A stretch of DNA of 64,000 nt from Gellertiella hungarica (GCF_014197145.1 NZ_JACIEZ010000005.1:62001-126000), one strand, 5' to 3'. Counted from the stretch's first letter, positions 19,594 through 28,700 are shown. Made by a program: numbers and translations. The notes: generated by a model from the letters alone, not told the origin.

Positions 19594-19642
19594 AAAGGAC
19601 GGGCCCTCTCGAGGACCCGCCATATCGTTAGGAAACCGAGGC

Positions 19643-19879
19643 TCAGGCCTGGGCCTTCTCGATGAACTTCACGGCGTCGCCGACGGTGAGGATCGAGTCA
19701 GCTGCGTCATCCGGAATTTCGACGCCGAATTCTTCTTCGAAAGCCATGACCAGCTCAACCGTGTCGAGCGAGTCTGCGCCCAGGTCGTCGATGAAGCTTG
19801 CGCCTTCAACAACCTTGTCGGCGTCTACGCCAAGATGATCAACAACAATTTTCTTTACGCGTTCTGCGATATCGCTCAT
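19643..19879 (-). CDS. acpP: Acyl carrier protein
   Basis: The 78-residue acidic protein carries growing fatty acyl chains on 4'-phosphopantetheine attached to Ser37 in the GADSLDTVE motif. [19 protein letters not shown] and [21 protein letters not shown] are standard rhizobial AcpP sequence. I chose the ATG at 19879 (GAGGAAAC upstream) and not the in-frame ATG at 19906. It sits between fabG and fabF; the 305 bp upstream probably contain its own promoter. Confidence 0.98.
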   Translation of the reverse strand: MSDIAERVKKIVVDHLGVDADKVVEGASFIDDLGADSLDTVELVMAFEEEFGVEIPDDAADSILTVGDAVKFIEKAQA

Positions 19880-20184
19880 GTCGGTTTCCTCGACCTTTGA
19901 CTTCACCTGGATGCCGCTGGGACATCCGTACTGATAAATTGCCTGCCGCGACCGGGAGCCCGGACGCCATCATGCGGGCACATTCCGTTCACATCCCCCC
20001 GGTCCCGTGAGGAAGGCGGCCAAAAGCCCCTTCCCATGCTGTCAAACCACCAGGGATCTCAACAGTCATGGCCCGCTTAACACGGTTTGCAGTCGCCGCA
20101 AAGCCAGAAAATGGCCGGGAAAGCTTCGTTCAACATGCATTTTTGCCCGAAGCGCACCGTGTCCGGCTGCGGTTGCAAACCGAT
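19880..20184. other. Intergenic region fabG-acpP
   Basis: These 305 bp hold no credible gene. Just after the fabG stop is a small dyad, CGGTT-GCA-AACCG (20170-20182), without a T run. A TTGACA occurs on the minus strand at 20040-20045 but without a convincing -10 box at the right distance. A strong acpP promoter is expected here on biological grounds, but I cannot place it. Confidence 0.4.
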
Positions 20185-20922
20185 TTAGATCATGGCCATG
20201 CCACCGTTGACGTGGATCGTCTGGCCGGTCACGTAGGCCGCCTCCGACGAGGCGAGGTAGACGGCGGCGGAGGCGATTTCGGCGCCCGTGCCCATGCGGC
20301 GCATCGGGATCGCGCCCATGATCGCTTCCTTCTGCTTGTCGTTCAGCTTCTCCGTCATCGCGGATTCGATGAAGCCGGGCGCAATGCAGTTGACGGTCAC
20401 GTTGCGGGTGGCAATCTCCTGGGCGAGCGACTTCGAGAAGCCGATCATGCCGGCCTTGGAGGCGCAGTAGTTCGCCTGGCCCGGATTGCCGGTCACGCCG
20501 ACCACCGAGGTGATGTTGATGATGCGGCCAAAGCGGCGGCGCATCATCGGATGGGTGAGTTCGCGCGTCAGGCGGAAGACGGAGGTGAGGTTCACTTCCA
20601 GAACCGCATCCCAGTCGGCATCGCTCATGCGCACGAAGAGGCCGTCCTTGGTGATGCCGGCATTGTTGACGAGGATGTCGACGCCGCCGAGCTCCGCCTC
20701 GGCCTTTTCGCCAAGCGCCTTCACGGCGTCGCGGTCGGCCAGGTTGGCGGGCATGACATGCACGCGCTCGCCGAGTTCGTTGGCCAGTTGCTCCAGCTTT
20801 TCGGCGCGGGTGCCGTGCAGGGCGACGATGGCCCCCTGGCTGTGCAGCGCGCGGGCGATTTCCTCGCCGATGCCGCCGGTTGCACCCGTGACGAGAGCCT
20901 TGCGGCCGGTAAGATCGAACAT
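20185..20922 (-). CDS. fabG: 3-oxoacyl-[acyl-carrier-protein] reductase
   Basis: FabG reduces 3-ketoacyl-ACP with NADPH. The 245-residue short-chain dehydrogenase has the cofactor motif TGATGGIG, the NNAG motif, the catalytic Ser of NITSVVGVTG and the YCASK tyrosine/lysine pair; IHVNGGMAMI closes the protein as in many FabG. Two ATGs are possible. The one at 20922 is preferred because AAAGGA is nine bases away, while for the ATG at 20931 the same site would abut the start codon. fabD lies 51 bases upstream. Confidence 0.96.
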   Translation of the reverse strand: MFDLTGRKALVTGATGGIGEEIARALHSQGAIVALHGTRAEKLEQLANELGERVHVMPANLADRDAVKALGEKAEAELGGVDILVNNAGITKDGLFVRMSDADWDAVLEVNLTSVFRLTRELTHPMMRRRFGRIINITSVVGVTGNPGQANYCASKAGMIGFSKSLAQEIATRNVTVNCIAPGFIESAMTEKLNDKQKEAIMGAIPMRRMGTGAEIASAAVYLASSEAAYVTGQTIHVNGGMAMI

Positions 20923-20973
20923 GGAGGTCATCCTTTCCAGGGTGAGGACCGGCCTGTCGCCGGCCCGGAGGGA

Positions 20974-21918
20974 TCAGGCATTGAGGGCCGCGAGCGCGGC
21001 ATCGATATCGGCGGCGGAATTCACGGCAACGCCGTTCACCGACTTGTCGATGCGACGGGCAAGACCGGTCAGCACCTTGCCGGATCCGATTTCATAAAGG
21101 GTAGTGACGTCGTTGCGGGCGAACCACTCGACGGTCTCGCGCCAGCGGACCTGACCGGTCACCTGCTCGACCAGTAGACGGGCGATCTCGTCCGCATCGG
21201 TCACCGGCGCGGCACGGACATTGGCGACGACGGGAACGACCGGGCTCTTCTTTTCCACCCTGGCCAGCGCCTCGCGCATGGCGTCGGCGGCAGGCGCCAT
21301 CAGGGTCGAATGGAAGGGGGCGGAGACGGGCAACATCAGCGCGCGCTTGGCGCCCTTTTCGGAGGCGAGCGCCGCGGCCTTTTCCACCGCAGCCTTCTCG
21401 CCGGAGATGACCAGCTGGCCACCGCCGTTGTCATTGGCGATCTGCACCGAGCCTTCGGCGCGGGCCGCGGCGCAGACCGCCTCCACGTCGCCATGCTCCA
21501 GACCGATGATCGCCGCCATCGCGCCCTTGCCGACAGGAACGGCCGCCTGCATCGCATTGCCACGAATGCGCAGCAGCCGGGCGGTATCGGCAATCGAGAA
21601 GGTGCCGGCAGCGCAGAGCGCGGAATATTCGCCGAGCGAATGACCGGCGACATAGGCAACCATGTCCTTCAGCACCAGACCGCGCGCTTCCATCACGCGG
21701 ATGAGCGCCATGGACACGGCCATCAGGGCCGGCTGGGCATTGGCGGTGAGCGTCAGGGTTTCTTCCGGCCCCTCGAACATGGTGGCGGAGAGCTTTTCGC
21801 CGAGCGCCTCGTCCACTTCCTCGAAGACGGCGCGGGCTTCGGCGAATTCGGCCGCCAGTTCCTTGCCCATGCCGACGGCCTGGCTGCCCTGGCCCGGAAA
21901 GGTGAATGCAACTGCCAT
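20974..21918 (-). CDS. fabD: Malonyl-CoA-[acyl-carrier-protein] transacylase
   Basis: FabD moves malonyl groups from CoA to ACP. The 314-residue protein has FPGQGSQAVGMG at the start and the nucleophile Ser94 in GHSLGEYSAL. The catalytic His lies in SAPFHSTLM, and the arginine and glutamine expected in between are in place. GGGAG lies upstream of the ATG. It heads the fabD-fabG-acpP-fabF series and is transcribed away from the aldo/keto reductase gene across 194 bp in which I find no convincing hexamers. Confidence 0.97.
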   Translation of the reverse strand: MAVAFTFPGQGSQAVGMGKELAAEFAEARAVFEEVDEALGEKLSATMFEGPEETLTLTANAQPALMAVSMALIRVMEARGLVLKDMVAYVAGHSLGEYSALCAAGTFSIADTARLLRIRGNAMQAAVPVGKGAMAAIIGLEHGDVEAVCAAARAEGSVQIANDNGGGQLVISGEKAAVEKAAALASEKGAKRALMLPVSAPFHSTLMAPAADAMREALARVEKKSPVVPVVANVRAAPVTDADEIARLLVEQVTGQVRWRETVEWFARNDVTTLYEIGSGKVLTGLARRIDKSVNGVAVNSAADIDAALAALNA

Positions 21919-22112
21919 GTTTCTCAGGCTCCCTAAGCTGATTTTTTCCTTCCATTCACATTCTGCCAGAATGAGTCAAGTGTGCGGCGCCGCATGAAAT
22001 GGCCTGCGAAGCGAACCATATTGCGGCGGAGCGGCCTTGAAGAGCGGGCCTTTGCCATTACATTGGGCATCCTCTCGCATCCTGCCGACTCCCTTTTCCA
22101 CGGAGCATTTCC

Positions 22113-23153
22113 ATGAAGTACAAATTGCTTGGCCGCACCGGCATGTCCGTTTCGGAAATCTGCCTGGGCACCATGACTTGGGGCACCCAGAACACGGAAG
22201 CCGAGGCCCATGAACAGATGGATTACGCCATCGCCCAGGGCGTGAATTTCTTCGATACCGCAGAGCTTTATCCGGTGACGCCGCTTTCGGCCGAAACCCA
22301 GGGGCGCACCGAGGACTATATTGGCACCTGGTTCGAAAAGACGGGGAAGAGGCAGGACGTGATCCTGGCGACGAAGGTTGCCGGCCCCGGCCGGCCCTAT
22401 ATTCGCGGCGGGCGCCCGATCGATGCCGCCGGCATGAAGGAAGCCCTCGAAGGCAGCCTGAGGCGGATGAAGACGGACTACATCGATCTCTACCAGATCC
22501 ACTGGCCGAACCGCGGGCATTTCCACTGGCGCCAGTACTGGGGCTTCGACGTGACCCGCCAGGACCGCGACAAGGCAAGGGCCGACATCCTGATGATTCT
22601 CGAAACCCTCGACGGCTTCGTGAAGGAGGGCAAGGTGCGCGCCATCGGCCTTTCCAACGAAAGCGCCTGGGGCACGATGAAATATCTGGAACTGGCCGAG
22701 CAGAAGGGCCTGCCGCGGGTCGCCTCGATCCAGAACGAGTACAATCTGCACTACCGCCACCACGATCTCGACCTCGCGGAAGTGAGCCATCACGAGGATG
22801 TGGGGCTTCTGGCCTATTCCGCGCTCGCGGGCGGTCTCCTCACCGGCAAGTATCTGGACGGCGCCCGGCCCAAGGGATCGCGGGCGGATTTCGGCGATAT
22901 CGGCGGTCGCCTCGTGCCCTCCCAGGAGGAGGCGACGCGCGCTTATGTAACGCTTTCGCGCGAGCACGGCCTGGACCCCGCCGCCATGGCGCTTGCCTTC
23001 TGCCTGACCCGCCCGTTCATGACATCGGTCATCATCGGCGCGACGACCATGGATCAGTTGAAAGTGGCGATCGGCTCGAAGGACGTCGTGCTTTCCACCG
23101 ACGTGCTCAAGGGAATCGAGCGGATTCACCGTAAATACCCCCTCCCGATGTAA
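22113..23153 (+). CDS. Aldo/keto reductase, Tas-like
   Basis: The 346-residue NADP(H)-dependent oxidoreductase has the aldo/keto reductase barrel pattern: GRTGMSVSEICLGTMTWG at the start, FFDTAELYPV with the catalytic Asp and Tyr, ILATKVAG with the Lys, and the His in YQIHWPNR. The insertion GRPIDAAGMKEALEGSLRRM and the overall length match the Tas subgroup. Physiological substrate unknown. It is monocistronic, closed by a strong terminator 28 bases downstream. Confidence 0.9.
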   Translation: MKYKLLGRTGMSVSEICLGTMTWGTQNTEAEAHEQMDYAIAQGVNFFDTAELYPVTPLSAETQGRTEDYIGTWFEKTGKRQDVILATKVAGPGRPYIRGGRPIDAAGMKEALEGSLRRMKTDYIDLYQIHWPNRGHFHWRQYWGFDVTRQDRDKARADILMILETLDGFVKEGKVRAIGLSNESAWGTMKYLELAEQKGLPRVASIQNEYNLHYRHHDLDLAEVSHHEDVGLLAYSALAGGLLTGKYLDGARPKGSRADFGDIGGRLVPSQEEATRAYVTLSREHGLDPAAMALAFCLTRPFMTSVIIGATTMDQLKVAIGSKDVVLSTDVLKGIERIHRKYPLPM

Positions 23154-23181
23154 TTCCGGGACAGATCGCGATTAATCCCCT

Positions 23182-23216
23182 AAGATGCGGCGTCGCGGGA
23201 CGCCGCATCTTTTTAT
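23182..23216 (+). terminator. Strong rho-independent terminator after the aldo/keto reductase gene
   Basis: AAGATGCGGCGTC (23182-23194), loop GCGG, GACGCCGCATCTT (23199-23211), then TTTATT. The perfect 13-bp stem followed at once by a T run is among the clearest terminators in the window. Confidence 0.85.
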
Positions 23217-23255
23217 TGCGGGGCTCCGGCCCCACCGAACGAAAGTGATTCTGAC

Positions 23256-23864
23256 ATGGACGACGCAGACGGTTTCAACGAATTGCCCGAGCTGGCCATC
23301 CGCATGGATGAGGCCCTGGAAGCGCTGGGCGAAAACGCGGCCATGGTGCTCAGCGAGCTCAATGGCTATCTCTGCGGCATCCTCACCTCGCCCGAAGTCA
23401 TCCCCGATGACGAATGGCTGCGCGAGATCTGGGACAGCGAGGACGACAACGGCCCCTTCGAAAGCCTTGCCGACGCCAATGCCTTCAAGGCACTGGTGCG
23501 CGACTACAAGAAGAGCATCGACGACGAGCTGTCCGGCGAGACATTCGAGCCGATCTACGACATCGACGCCGAGACGGAGGAAGTCATCTGGGAGATCTGG
23601 GCGATCGGCTTCAGCCGCGCCATGGACCTCCGGATCGATTCCTGGAACGCCTATCTCGAGAGCAGCGACGAGGAAGTCTCCGAGGCGCTGATGAACCTGA
23701 TGGGCCTGGTCGCCATCGCCGATCCCGAAGAGGAAAGCGAAGCGGTGAGCGAGGAAGACCTTGCCGAGGTCCACGAGGCAGCGCCCGACATCATCCCCTA
23801 TGCGGTGCTCGCGCTCTATCACGGCGGCGAACGGGGCTTGCAGCGCTCGCACCTCGATTCCTGA
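23256..23864 (+). CDS. UPF0149 (YecA/YgfB-like) family protein
   Basis: The very acidic 202-residue protein matches the UPF0149 pattern: an N-terminal helical part with LNGYLCGILTSPEVIPDDEWL, a central EVIWEIWAIGFSRAMDLR, and the C-terminal MGLVAIADPEEE and PYAVLALYHGGERG. I see no SEC-C zinc motif at the C-terminus. Molecular function is not established. It stands alone between a strong terminator and the rpsF promoter. Confidence 0.75.
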   Translation: MDDADGFNELPELAIRMDEALEALGENAAMVLSELNGYLCGILTSPEVIPDDEWLREIWDSEDDNGPFESLADANAFKALVRDYKKSIDDELSGETFEPIYDIDAETEEVIWEIWAIGFSRAMDLRIDSWNAYLESSDEEVSEALMNLMGLVAIADPEEESEAVSEEDLAEVHEAAPDIIPYAVLALYHGGERGLQRSHLDS

Positions 23865-23904
23865 GGCAAAACCGGCAAGGGGGCGGCAAAATCGGCCTTT
23901 CCCC

Positions 23905-23932
23905 TTGCTTCCCCCGCGAAAATGCGTATAAG
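23905..23932 (+). promoter_or_regulatory. Sigma-70 promoter of the rpsF operon
   Basis: TTGCTT (23905-23910), 16 bases, TATAAG (23927-23932). This is the best -35/-10 pair in the window by eye. It leaves a 5' leader of about 210 bases before rpsF. Confidence 0.65.
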
Positions 23933-23960
23933 CGCGCCTGTTCGCAACATCCGGTCTTCT

Positions 23961-24030
23961 GGCTGGTGGCTGAACGGAGGGCAGGTACGGCATCGGCCGC
24001 ACCGCTCGGAACCAAGGGTTCCAGCCTCCC
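23961..24030 (+). promoter_or_regulatory. Structured rpsF mRNA leader (candidate S6:S18 autoregulatory element)
   Basis: The leader contains a perfect hairpin, GGAACC-AAG-GGTTCC (24008-24022). Outside it, GGCTGG (23961-23966) can pair with CCAGCC (24021-24026), or GGAGG (23976-23980) with CCTCC (24025-24029), so alternative folds exist. A GCACCG stretch (23999-24004) sits in the intervening loop. Known rpsF leaders in many bacteria bind the S6:S18 complex through a bulged CCG-containing stem. This one is a plausible equivalent, judged by eye only. Confidence 0.35.
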
Positions 24031-24152
24031 GTGTCTCCGCTCTCGACCGTCTCGGAAACGCTTTTCTTGCCTCGGCCCGGCGCCGAACAGGAGCAGTCGT
24101 TGAGGCTTAGCCGCCGAAACCGGATGCATTGAAACGCAAGAAAGGCAAGCCA

Positions 24153-24575
24153 ATGGCTCTTTATGAACACATCTTCCTTGCTCGTCAGGACGTATCCGGA
24201 CAGCAGGTCGATGCCCTTATCGAACAGTACAAGGGCGTCATCGAATCCTTCGGCGGCAAGGTTGGCCGTATCGAAAACTGGGGCCTCAAGTCCCTGACCT
24301 ACCGCATCAAGAAGAACCGCAAGGCTCACTACGCTCTCATGGACATCGACGCTCCGGCAGCTGCGATCCATGAAGTCGAGCGCCAGATGCGCATCAACGA
24401 AGACATCCTTCGTTACATGACCATCGCCGTCGAAGCCCATGAAGAAGGCCCGTCCGCGATGATGCAGAAGCGCGACCGCGACGACCGTCCGCGCCGCGAT
24501 GGCGACCGCCCGGAGCGCGGTTTCGACCGTGACCGTTCCGACCGTCCGCGCCGTCCGCGCGAAGACCGTGCATAA
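24153..24575 (+). CDS. rpsF: 30S ribosomal protein S6
   Basis: The 140-residue protein begins [20 protein letters not shown] and continues with the S6 fold through [21 protein letters not shown]. The last 35 residues are almost only Asp, Arg, Pro and Gly, the low-complexity tail typical of alphaproteobacterial S6. S6 binds S18 on the 30S platform. The ATG at 24153 with AAAGGCAAGCC upstream is preferred over an in-frame codon at 24129. First gene of the operon rpsF-rpsR-DUF2232-rplI. Confidence 0.98.
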   Translation: MALYEHIFLARQDVSGQQVDALIEQYKGVIESFGGKVGRIENWGLKSLTYRIKKNRKAHYALMDIDAPAAAIHEVERQMRINEDILRYMTIAVEAHEEGPSAMMQKRDRDDRPRRDGDRPERGFDRDRSDRPRRPREDRA

Positions 24576-24588
24576 GGAGATCTGACCG

Positions 24589-24837
24589 ATGGCTGAAGTA
24601 TCCTCTTCCCCGGCACGCCGCCCGTTCCACCGCCGCCGCAAGACCTGCCCCTTCTCCGGCGCGAACGCTCCGAAGATCGACTACAAGGACGTTCGTCTGC
24701 TGCAGCGCTACATCTCCGAGCGTGGCAAGATCGTTCCGTCCCGCATCACGGCCGTTTCCCAGAAGAAGCAGCGCGAACTCGCCCAGGCGATCAAGCGCGC
24801 CCGCTTCCTCGGCCTGCTGCCCTACGTCGTATCCTGA
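24589..24837 (+). CDS. rpsR: 30S ribosomal protein S18
   Basis: The 82-residue basic protein has RRKTCPFSG near the N-terminus and [48 protein letters not shown], all standard S18. It forms a heterodimer with S6 on the 30S platform. GGAGAT precedes its ATG, 13 bases after rpsF. A strong dyad without a T run follows the gene. Confidence 0.98.
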   Translation: MAEVSSSPARRPFHRRRKTCPFSGANAPKIDYKDVRLLQRYISERGKIVPSRITAVSQKKQRELAQAIKRARFLGLLPYVVS

Positions 24838-24848
24838 TACTCGCTCTG

Positions 24849-24877
24849 CGTGATGCCGCATCCGTTGCGGCATCACG
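24849..24877 (+). other. 12-bp hairpin downstream of rpsR
   Basis: CGTGATGCCGCA (24849-24860), loop TCCGT, TGCGGCATCACG (24866-24877): a perfect 12-bp stem without a following T run. It may stabilise the 3' end of a processed rpsF-rpsR message or reduce expression of the downstream DUF2232 gene. Confidence 0.5.
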
Positions 24878-25025
24878 GTGACTCCGGGCAAGGCGGTTTC
24901 CGCCCTGCCCTCCTCCCTTCCCCGTTGGGCGCGGATCGGAGCACGTGCAACCAAAACCCATGTTGGGGCCGAACCGGCACTGGCCGGCGCCTCTAACTGC
25001 GAAAGCCGCAGGACAGCGAGACGTG

Positions 25026-26000
25026 ATGAAGCTGGACAAGAAAATTGCCGCTATCGGCATACTGGCCGGGGTGACCGGAGCACTTCTCGTGCTCGGCGCG
25101 CTGAAGAACGCCAGCCTGTCCTTCACGCTCTATGCCATTTCCACGCTTCCGATCCTGATTGCCGGCCTCGGCTGGGGCCATGCGGCCGCAGCGCTTGCGG
25201 TCCTTGCGGCATCGGGCACCATTGCCGTTGCCGTGGCGCCGAAGGCTGGCCTCTTCGTGGCGATCATTTCCTTCCTGCCGGCCGGCTGGATCAGCCATCT
25301 GGCCAACCTCGCCCGTCCCGCGGTCGAGCTCGGCGGACCGAAGGACATGCTCGCCTGGTATCCGCTGCCGAACATCCTCCTGCATCTCTGCCTGATCGTC
25401 TCGGTGGCCGTGCTGCTGACCGGCTACATGATCGGCTACGGTCCGGAGCTCATCGACCAGCTCGTCGACATGATCATGCAGGCCTCCGCCGGCCAGCCGG
25501 GCGCACCTGCCCCCGATCCGGTCGCGATCGAACAGACCAAGCGCGTGCTGCTGCACGTGCTCCCCGCCGCGCAGGCCATGACCTGGGTGGCGACGCAGTT
25601 CGTGACCTATTACCTGGCAACCCGCATCGTCGCGACGACGGGCCGCCCCGTGCGTCCGCGCGAAAACATGAACTCGGCGCTGCGGATGAACCGCAATGCG
25701 ATCTTCGTGATGCTCGGCGGGCTGGCGCTCTCCTTCGTGGATGGCCCTCTCGGCCTCGTCGGCGCCACGGTCTGCGGTGCCTTCGGCGCCGGTTTCCTGA
25801 TGGCCGGCTTTGCCGTCCTGCATTTCCGCACCCGCGGCAAGCCCTGGCGGCTGCCGCTGCTGGTGCTCCTCTATCCCGCCTCGTTCTTCCTGCTGCTGCC
25901 GGCAATCGCCATCATGGTGCTCGGCCTCATGGATACGCGGCAGGCCATCGCGCTGACCTCGGCTCCCGGAGCCGGTGCCGCCGACACCCCGAAATCCTGA
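25026..26000 (+). CDS. DUF2232 domain inner-membrane protein
   Basis: The 324-residue, strongly hydrophobic protein has about eight membrane helices, from [20 protein letters not shown] near the N-terminus to [13 protein letters not shown] near the C-terminus. Genes of the DUF2232 type sit between rpsR and rplI throughout the Rhizobiales; the function is unknown. The overall layout resembles YybS-like energy-coupling or transporter S-components, but that is only resemblance. The ATG at 25026 starts [11 protein letters not shown]. Upstream in-frame codons back to 24945 add a non-hydrophobic segment unlike homologues. Confidence 0.85.
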   Translation: MKLDKKIAAIGILAGVTGALLVLGALKNASLSFTLYAISTLPILIAGLGWGHAAAALAVLAASGTIAVAVAPKAGLFVAIISFLPAGWISHLANLARPAVELGGPKDMLAWYPLPNILLHLCLIVSVAVLLTGYMIGYGPELIDQLVDMIMQASAGQPGAPAPDPVAIEQTKRVLLHVLPAAQAMTWVATQFVTYYLATRIVATTGRPVRPRENMNSALRMNRNAIFVMLGGLALSFVDGPLGLVGATVCGAFGAGFLMAGFAVLHFRTRGKPWRLPLLVLLYPASFFLLLPAIAIMVLGLMDTRQAIALTSAPGAGAADTPKS

Positions 26001-26032
26001 CATTTCCGATTTACACCGAAAGGAACAAGACA

Positions 26033-26608
26033 ATGGAAGTCATCCTGCTTGAACGCATCGCAAAGCTCGGCCAGATGGGCGAAACCGTAAAGGTTCGCGA
26101 CGGCTTTGCCCGTAACTACCTGCTGCCGCTCGGCAAGGCGCTGCGCGCCAACGAAGCCAACAAGAAGCGCTTCGAAGCCGAACGCGCAACGCTCGAAGCC
26201 CGCAACGTCGAGCGCCGCTCTGAAGCCCAGAAGATCGCCGACGTCCTCAACGGCAAGTCCTTCGTCGTCGTCCGCGCTGCCGGCGAAACCGGCCAGCTCT
26301 ACGGCTCGGTCGCTGCCCGTGACGTTGCTGAGGTCCTCGCTGCCGAAGGCTTCAACGTCGGCCGCAACCAGATCGTCCTCAACACCCCGATCAAGTCGAT
26401 CGGCCTGCACAAGGTCGAGCTGGCGCTCCACGCCGAAGTCGAAGCCTCCGTCGAGCTGAACGTTGCCCGTTCGGCCGAAGAAGCTGCCCGCCAGGCCAAG
26501 GGTGAAACCCTCACCTCCGCCGACGCCATCTACGGCGTTGACGAAGACGCCCTGCGTCCGGAAGACTTCTTCGATCCGGAAGCCGACCGCGACGGCGACG
26601 AAGAGTAA
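26033..26608 (+). CDS. rplI: 50S ribosomal protein L9
   Basis: The 191-residue product begins [32 protein letters not shown], the L9 N-terminal domain. A long connecting helix ([24 protein letters not shown] form) and the C-terminal rRNA-binding domain with [13 protein letters not shown] and [13 protein letters not shown] follow. The acidic C-terminal extension after about residue 150 is common in alphaproteobacteria. L9 binds 23S rRNA at the base of the L1 stalk. The start has AAAGGAAC upstream. A strong terminator follows, closing the operon. Confidence 0.98.
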   Translation: MEVILLERIAKLGQMGETVKVRDGFARNYLLPLGKALRANEANKKRFEAERATLEARNVERRSEAQKIADVLNGKSFVVVRAAGETGQLYGSVAARDVAEVLAAEGFNVGRNQIVLNTPIKSIGLHKVELALHAEVEASVELNVARSAEEAARQAKGETLTSADAIYGVDEDALRPEDFFDPEADRDGDEE

Positions 26609-26633
26609 TCATCTCCTCCATCGGAGAACGGAG

Positions 26634-26663
26634 CGCCCGGGCTTGCCCGGGCGTTTTTGTTTT
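26634..26663 (+). terminator. Rho-independent terminator of the rpsF-rpsR-rplI operon
   Basis: CGCCCGGG (26634-26641), loop CTTG, CCCGGGCG (26646-26653), followed by TTTTTGTTTTG. A perfect 8-bp GC stem with a T run directly after it, 26 bases beyond rplI. Confidence 0.85.
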
Positions 26664-26871
26664 GTTCTACACTATCACGATGGTAGACTGCCGCACGACC
26701 CGCGAGCGATTCGCCCGATGTCACTGTCAACAGAAATGACGGGTTTTGCGGCTTTTGCCGGCGGCTTTTCCCCATGCCCTGTGAATCACTGTGGGCAGCC
26801 GGATTTGCCGTTTTATCGGCCGACGGCTCGGTTAAGGGTTATCGCTTCACACGATGAGACAGGTTCCGCCG

Positions 26872-28368
26872 ATGAATGACGCCGCGCGCAAGATCGCACC
26901 CCCTCCTCCGGGCGAGCCCCATTACCGGGAAGCACCCAACAACATCGAGGCGGAGCAGGCTTTGCTGGGGGCGATCCTCGTCAACAACGATGCCTATTAC
27001 CGCGTTTCCGACTTCCTGAAGCCGATCCACCTGTTCGAGCCGCTGCACCGCAAGATCTTCGAGGTGGCCGGCGACATCATCCGCATGGGCCGCACCGCCA
27101 ACCCGGTGACGATCAAGACGCACCTGCCGGCGGATGCCAAGGTGGGCGACCTGACCGTCGCGCAGTACCTTGCGCGGCTTGCGGCTGAAGCGGTGTCGAT
27201 CATCAACGCGGAAGACTATGGCCGGGCGATCTACGATCTCGCCTTGCGCCGGGCGCTGATCACCATCGGCGAGGACATGGTCAACATCGCCTATGACGCG
27301 CCGCTCGACATGCCGCCGCAGGCGCAGATCGAGGACACGGAACGCCGGCTTTTCGATCTCGCGGAAAACGGCCGCTATGACGGCGGTTTCCAGTCCTTCA
27401 ACGATGCGGTCGCGCAGGCGATCGACATGGCCGCTGCCGCCAAGGAACGCGACGGGGGCCTCTCGGGCATCTCGACCGGCATCCAGTCGCTCGATTCCAA
27501 GATGGGCGGCCTGCAGCGTTCGGACCTTATCATCCTTGCGGGTCGTCCCGGCATGGGCAAGACCTCGCTTGCGACCAACATCGCCTACAATATCGCCGCC
27601 GCCTATGAGGGCGAGGTGCAGGCCGACGGATCCATGAAGGCCCGCAATGGCGGTGTCGTCGGCTTCTACTCGCTCGAAATGTCGGCGGAACAGCTCGCCA
27701 CCCGTATCATCTCTGAGCAGACCGAAGTCTCGTCCTCGAAGATCCGCCGCGGCGATCTCACGGATGCGGATTTCGAGAAGCTCGTCGCCTGCTCCATGAT
27801 GATGCAGAAGGTGCCGCTCTACATCGACCAGACCGGTGGCATCTCCATCGCCCAGCTCGCCGCCCGCGCCCGCCGCCTGAAGCGCCAGCGCGGCCTCGAC
27901 GTGCTCGTGGTCGACTACGTGCAGCTCATGACCGGCTCCAAGAAGGCCGGCGAGAACCGCGTGCAGGAAATCACCGAAATCACCACGGGCCTGAAGGCGC
28001 TCGGCAAGGAACTCAACGTTCCCATCATCGCGCTCTCCCAGCTCTCCCGTCAGGTGGAAAGCCGCGACGACAAGCGCCCGCAGCTCTCCGACCTTCGCGA
28101 ATCGGGCTCCATCGAACAGGACGCCGACGTGGTGCTCTTCGTGTTCCGCGAGGAATACTACGTCAAGAACCAGGAACCGCGCGATCCCGACGATCCGAAG
28201 TATCCGGAATGGGAAGCCCATTTCGAGAAGGTGCGCGGCACCGCCGACGTCATCATCGCCAAGCAGCGCCACGGCCCGACAGGCACCGTCAAGCTCGCCT
28301 TCCAGGCCGAGTTCACCCGCTTCGCCGATCTCGCCGACCCGAGCTTCACGCAGTACGAGGAACACTGA
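26872..28368 (+). CDS. dnaB: Replicative DNA helicase DnaB
   Basis: DnaB is the ring-shaped 5'-3' helicase of the replisome. The 498-residue protein has the N-terminal primase-interacting domain (EAPNNIEAEQALLGAILVNN) and a RecA-like domain. The latter carries P-loop GRPGMGKT (residues 224-231), Walker B region VVDYVQLM and SQLSRQVESRDDKRPQLSDLRESGSIEQDADVV with the sensor and arginine-finger residues. No intein is present. MNDAARK at 26872 matches rhizobial DnaB; an in-frame ATG at 26854 would add six residues. The 245 bp between the rplI terminator and dnaB show nothing firm. Confidence 0.97.
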   Translation: MNDAARKIAPPPPGEPHYREAPNNIEAEQALLGAILVNNDAYYRVSDFLKPIHLFEPLHRKIFEVAGDIIRMGRTANPVTIKTHLPADAKVGDLTVAQYLARLAAEAVSIINAEDYGRAIYDLALRRALITIGEDMVNIAYDAPLDMPPQAQIEDTERRLFDLAENGRYDGGFQSFNDAVAQAIDMAAAAKERDGGLSGISTGIQSLDSKMGGLQRSDLIILAGRPGMGKTSLATNIAYNIAAAYEGEVQADGSMKARNGGVVGFYSLEMSAEQLATRIISEQTEVSSSKIRRGDLTDADFEKLVACSMMMQKVPLYIDQTGGISIAQLAARARRLKRQRGLDVLVVDYVQLMTGSKKAGENRVQEITEITTGLKALGKELNVPIIALSQLSRQVESRDDKRPQLSDLRESGSIEQDADVVLFVFREEYYVKNQEPRDPDDPKYPEWEAHFEKVRGTADVIIAKQRHGPTGTVKLAFQAEFTRFADLADPSFTQYEEH

Positions 28369-28432
28369 CCCCGGGGGAAGGCGCCGAAGGGGTTCGCAGA
28401 CGGAAGGTGCCGGGCGCCGAGTTTGAGGCACC

Positions 28433-28700
28433 GCACCCCCCTCTGCCCCTGCCGAGGCATCTCCCCCTCAAGGGGGGGAGATCGAGCGCCGCATTTGCCG
28501 AGGCGCACCCCCCTCTGTCCCTGCCGGGACATCTCCCCCTCAAGGGGGGAGATCGAGCGCCGCATTTGCCGTACCGCACCCCCCTCTGTCCCTGCCGGGA
28601 CATCTCCCCCTCAAGGGGGGAGATTGAGCGCCGCATTTGCCGTACCGCACCCCCCTCTGTCCCTGCCGGGACATCTCCCCCTCAAGGGGGGAGATCGACC
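28433..28700. repeat. Four tandem copies of a ~71-bp palindromic repeat unit (left arm of mosaic element A)
   Basis: Units begin at 28433, 28505, 28576 and 28647, spaced 72, 71 and 71 bases. Each unit contains GCACCCCCCTCTG, CCTGCCGGGACATC (variant in unit 1), the hairpin CTCCCCCTCAAGGGGGGAG, and, in the first three, a linker with GCGCCGCATTTGCCG. Units 3 and 4 are almost identical. The fourth runs into the core of the element near 28698. Confidence 0.9.

Noticed and set aside
28433-28700. Possible CRISPR array
   Set aside because: The repeats are 71 bp and nearly identical throughout, with no unique spacers, and no cas gene is nearby. They are tandem intergenic palindromic repeats.
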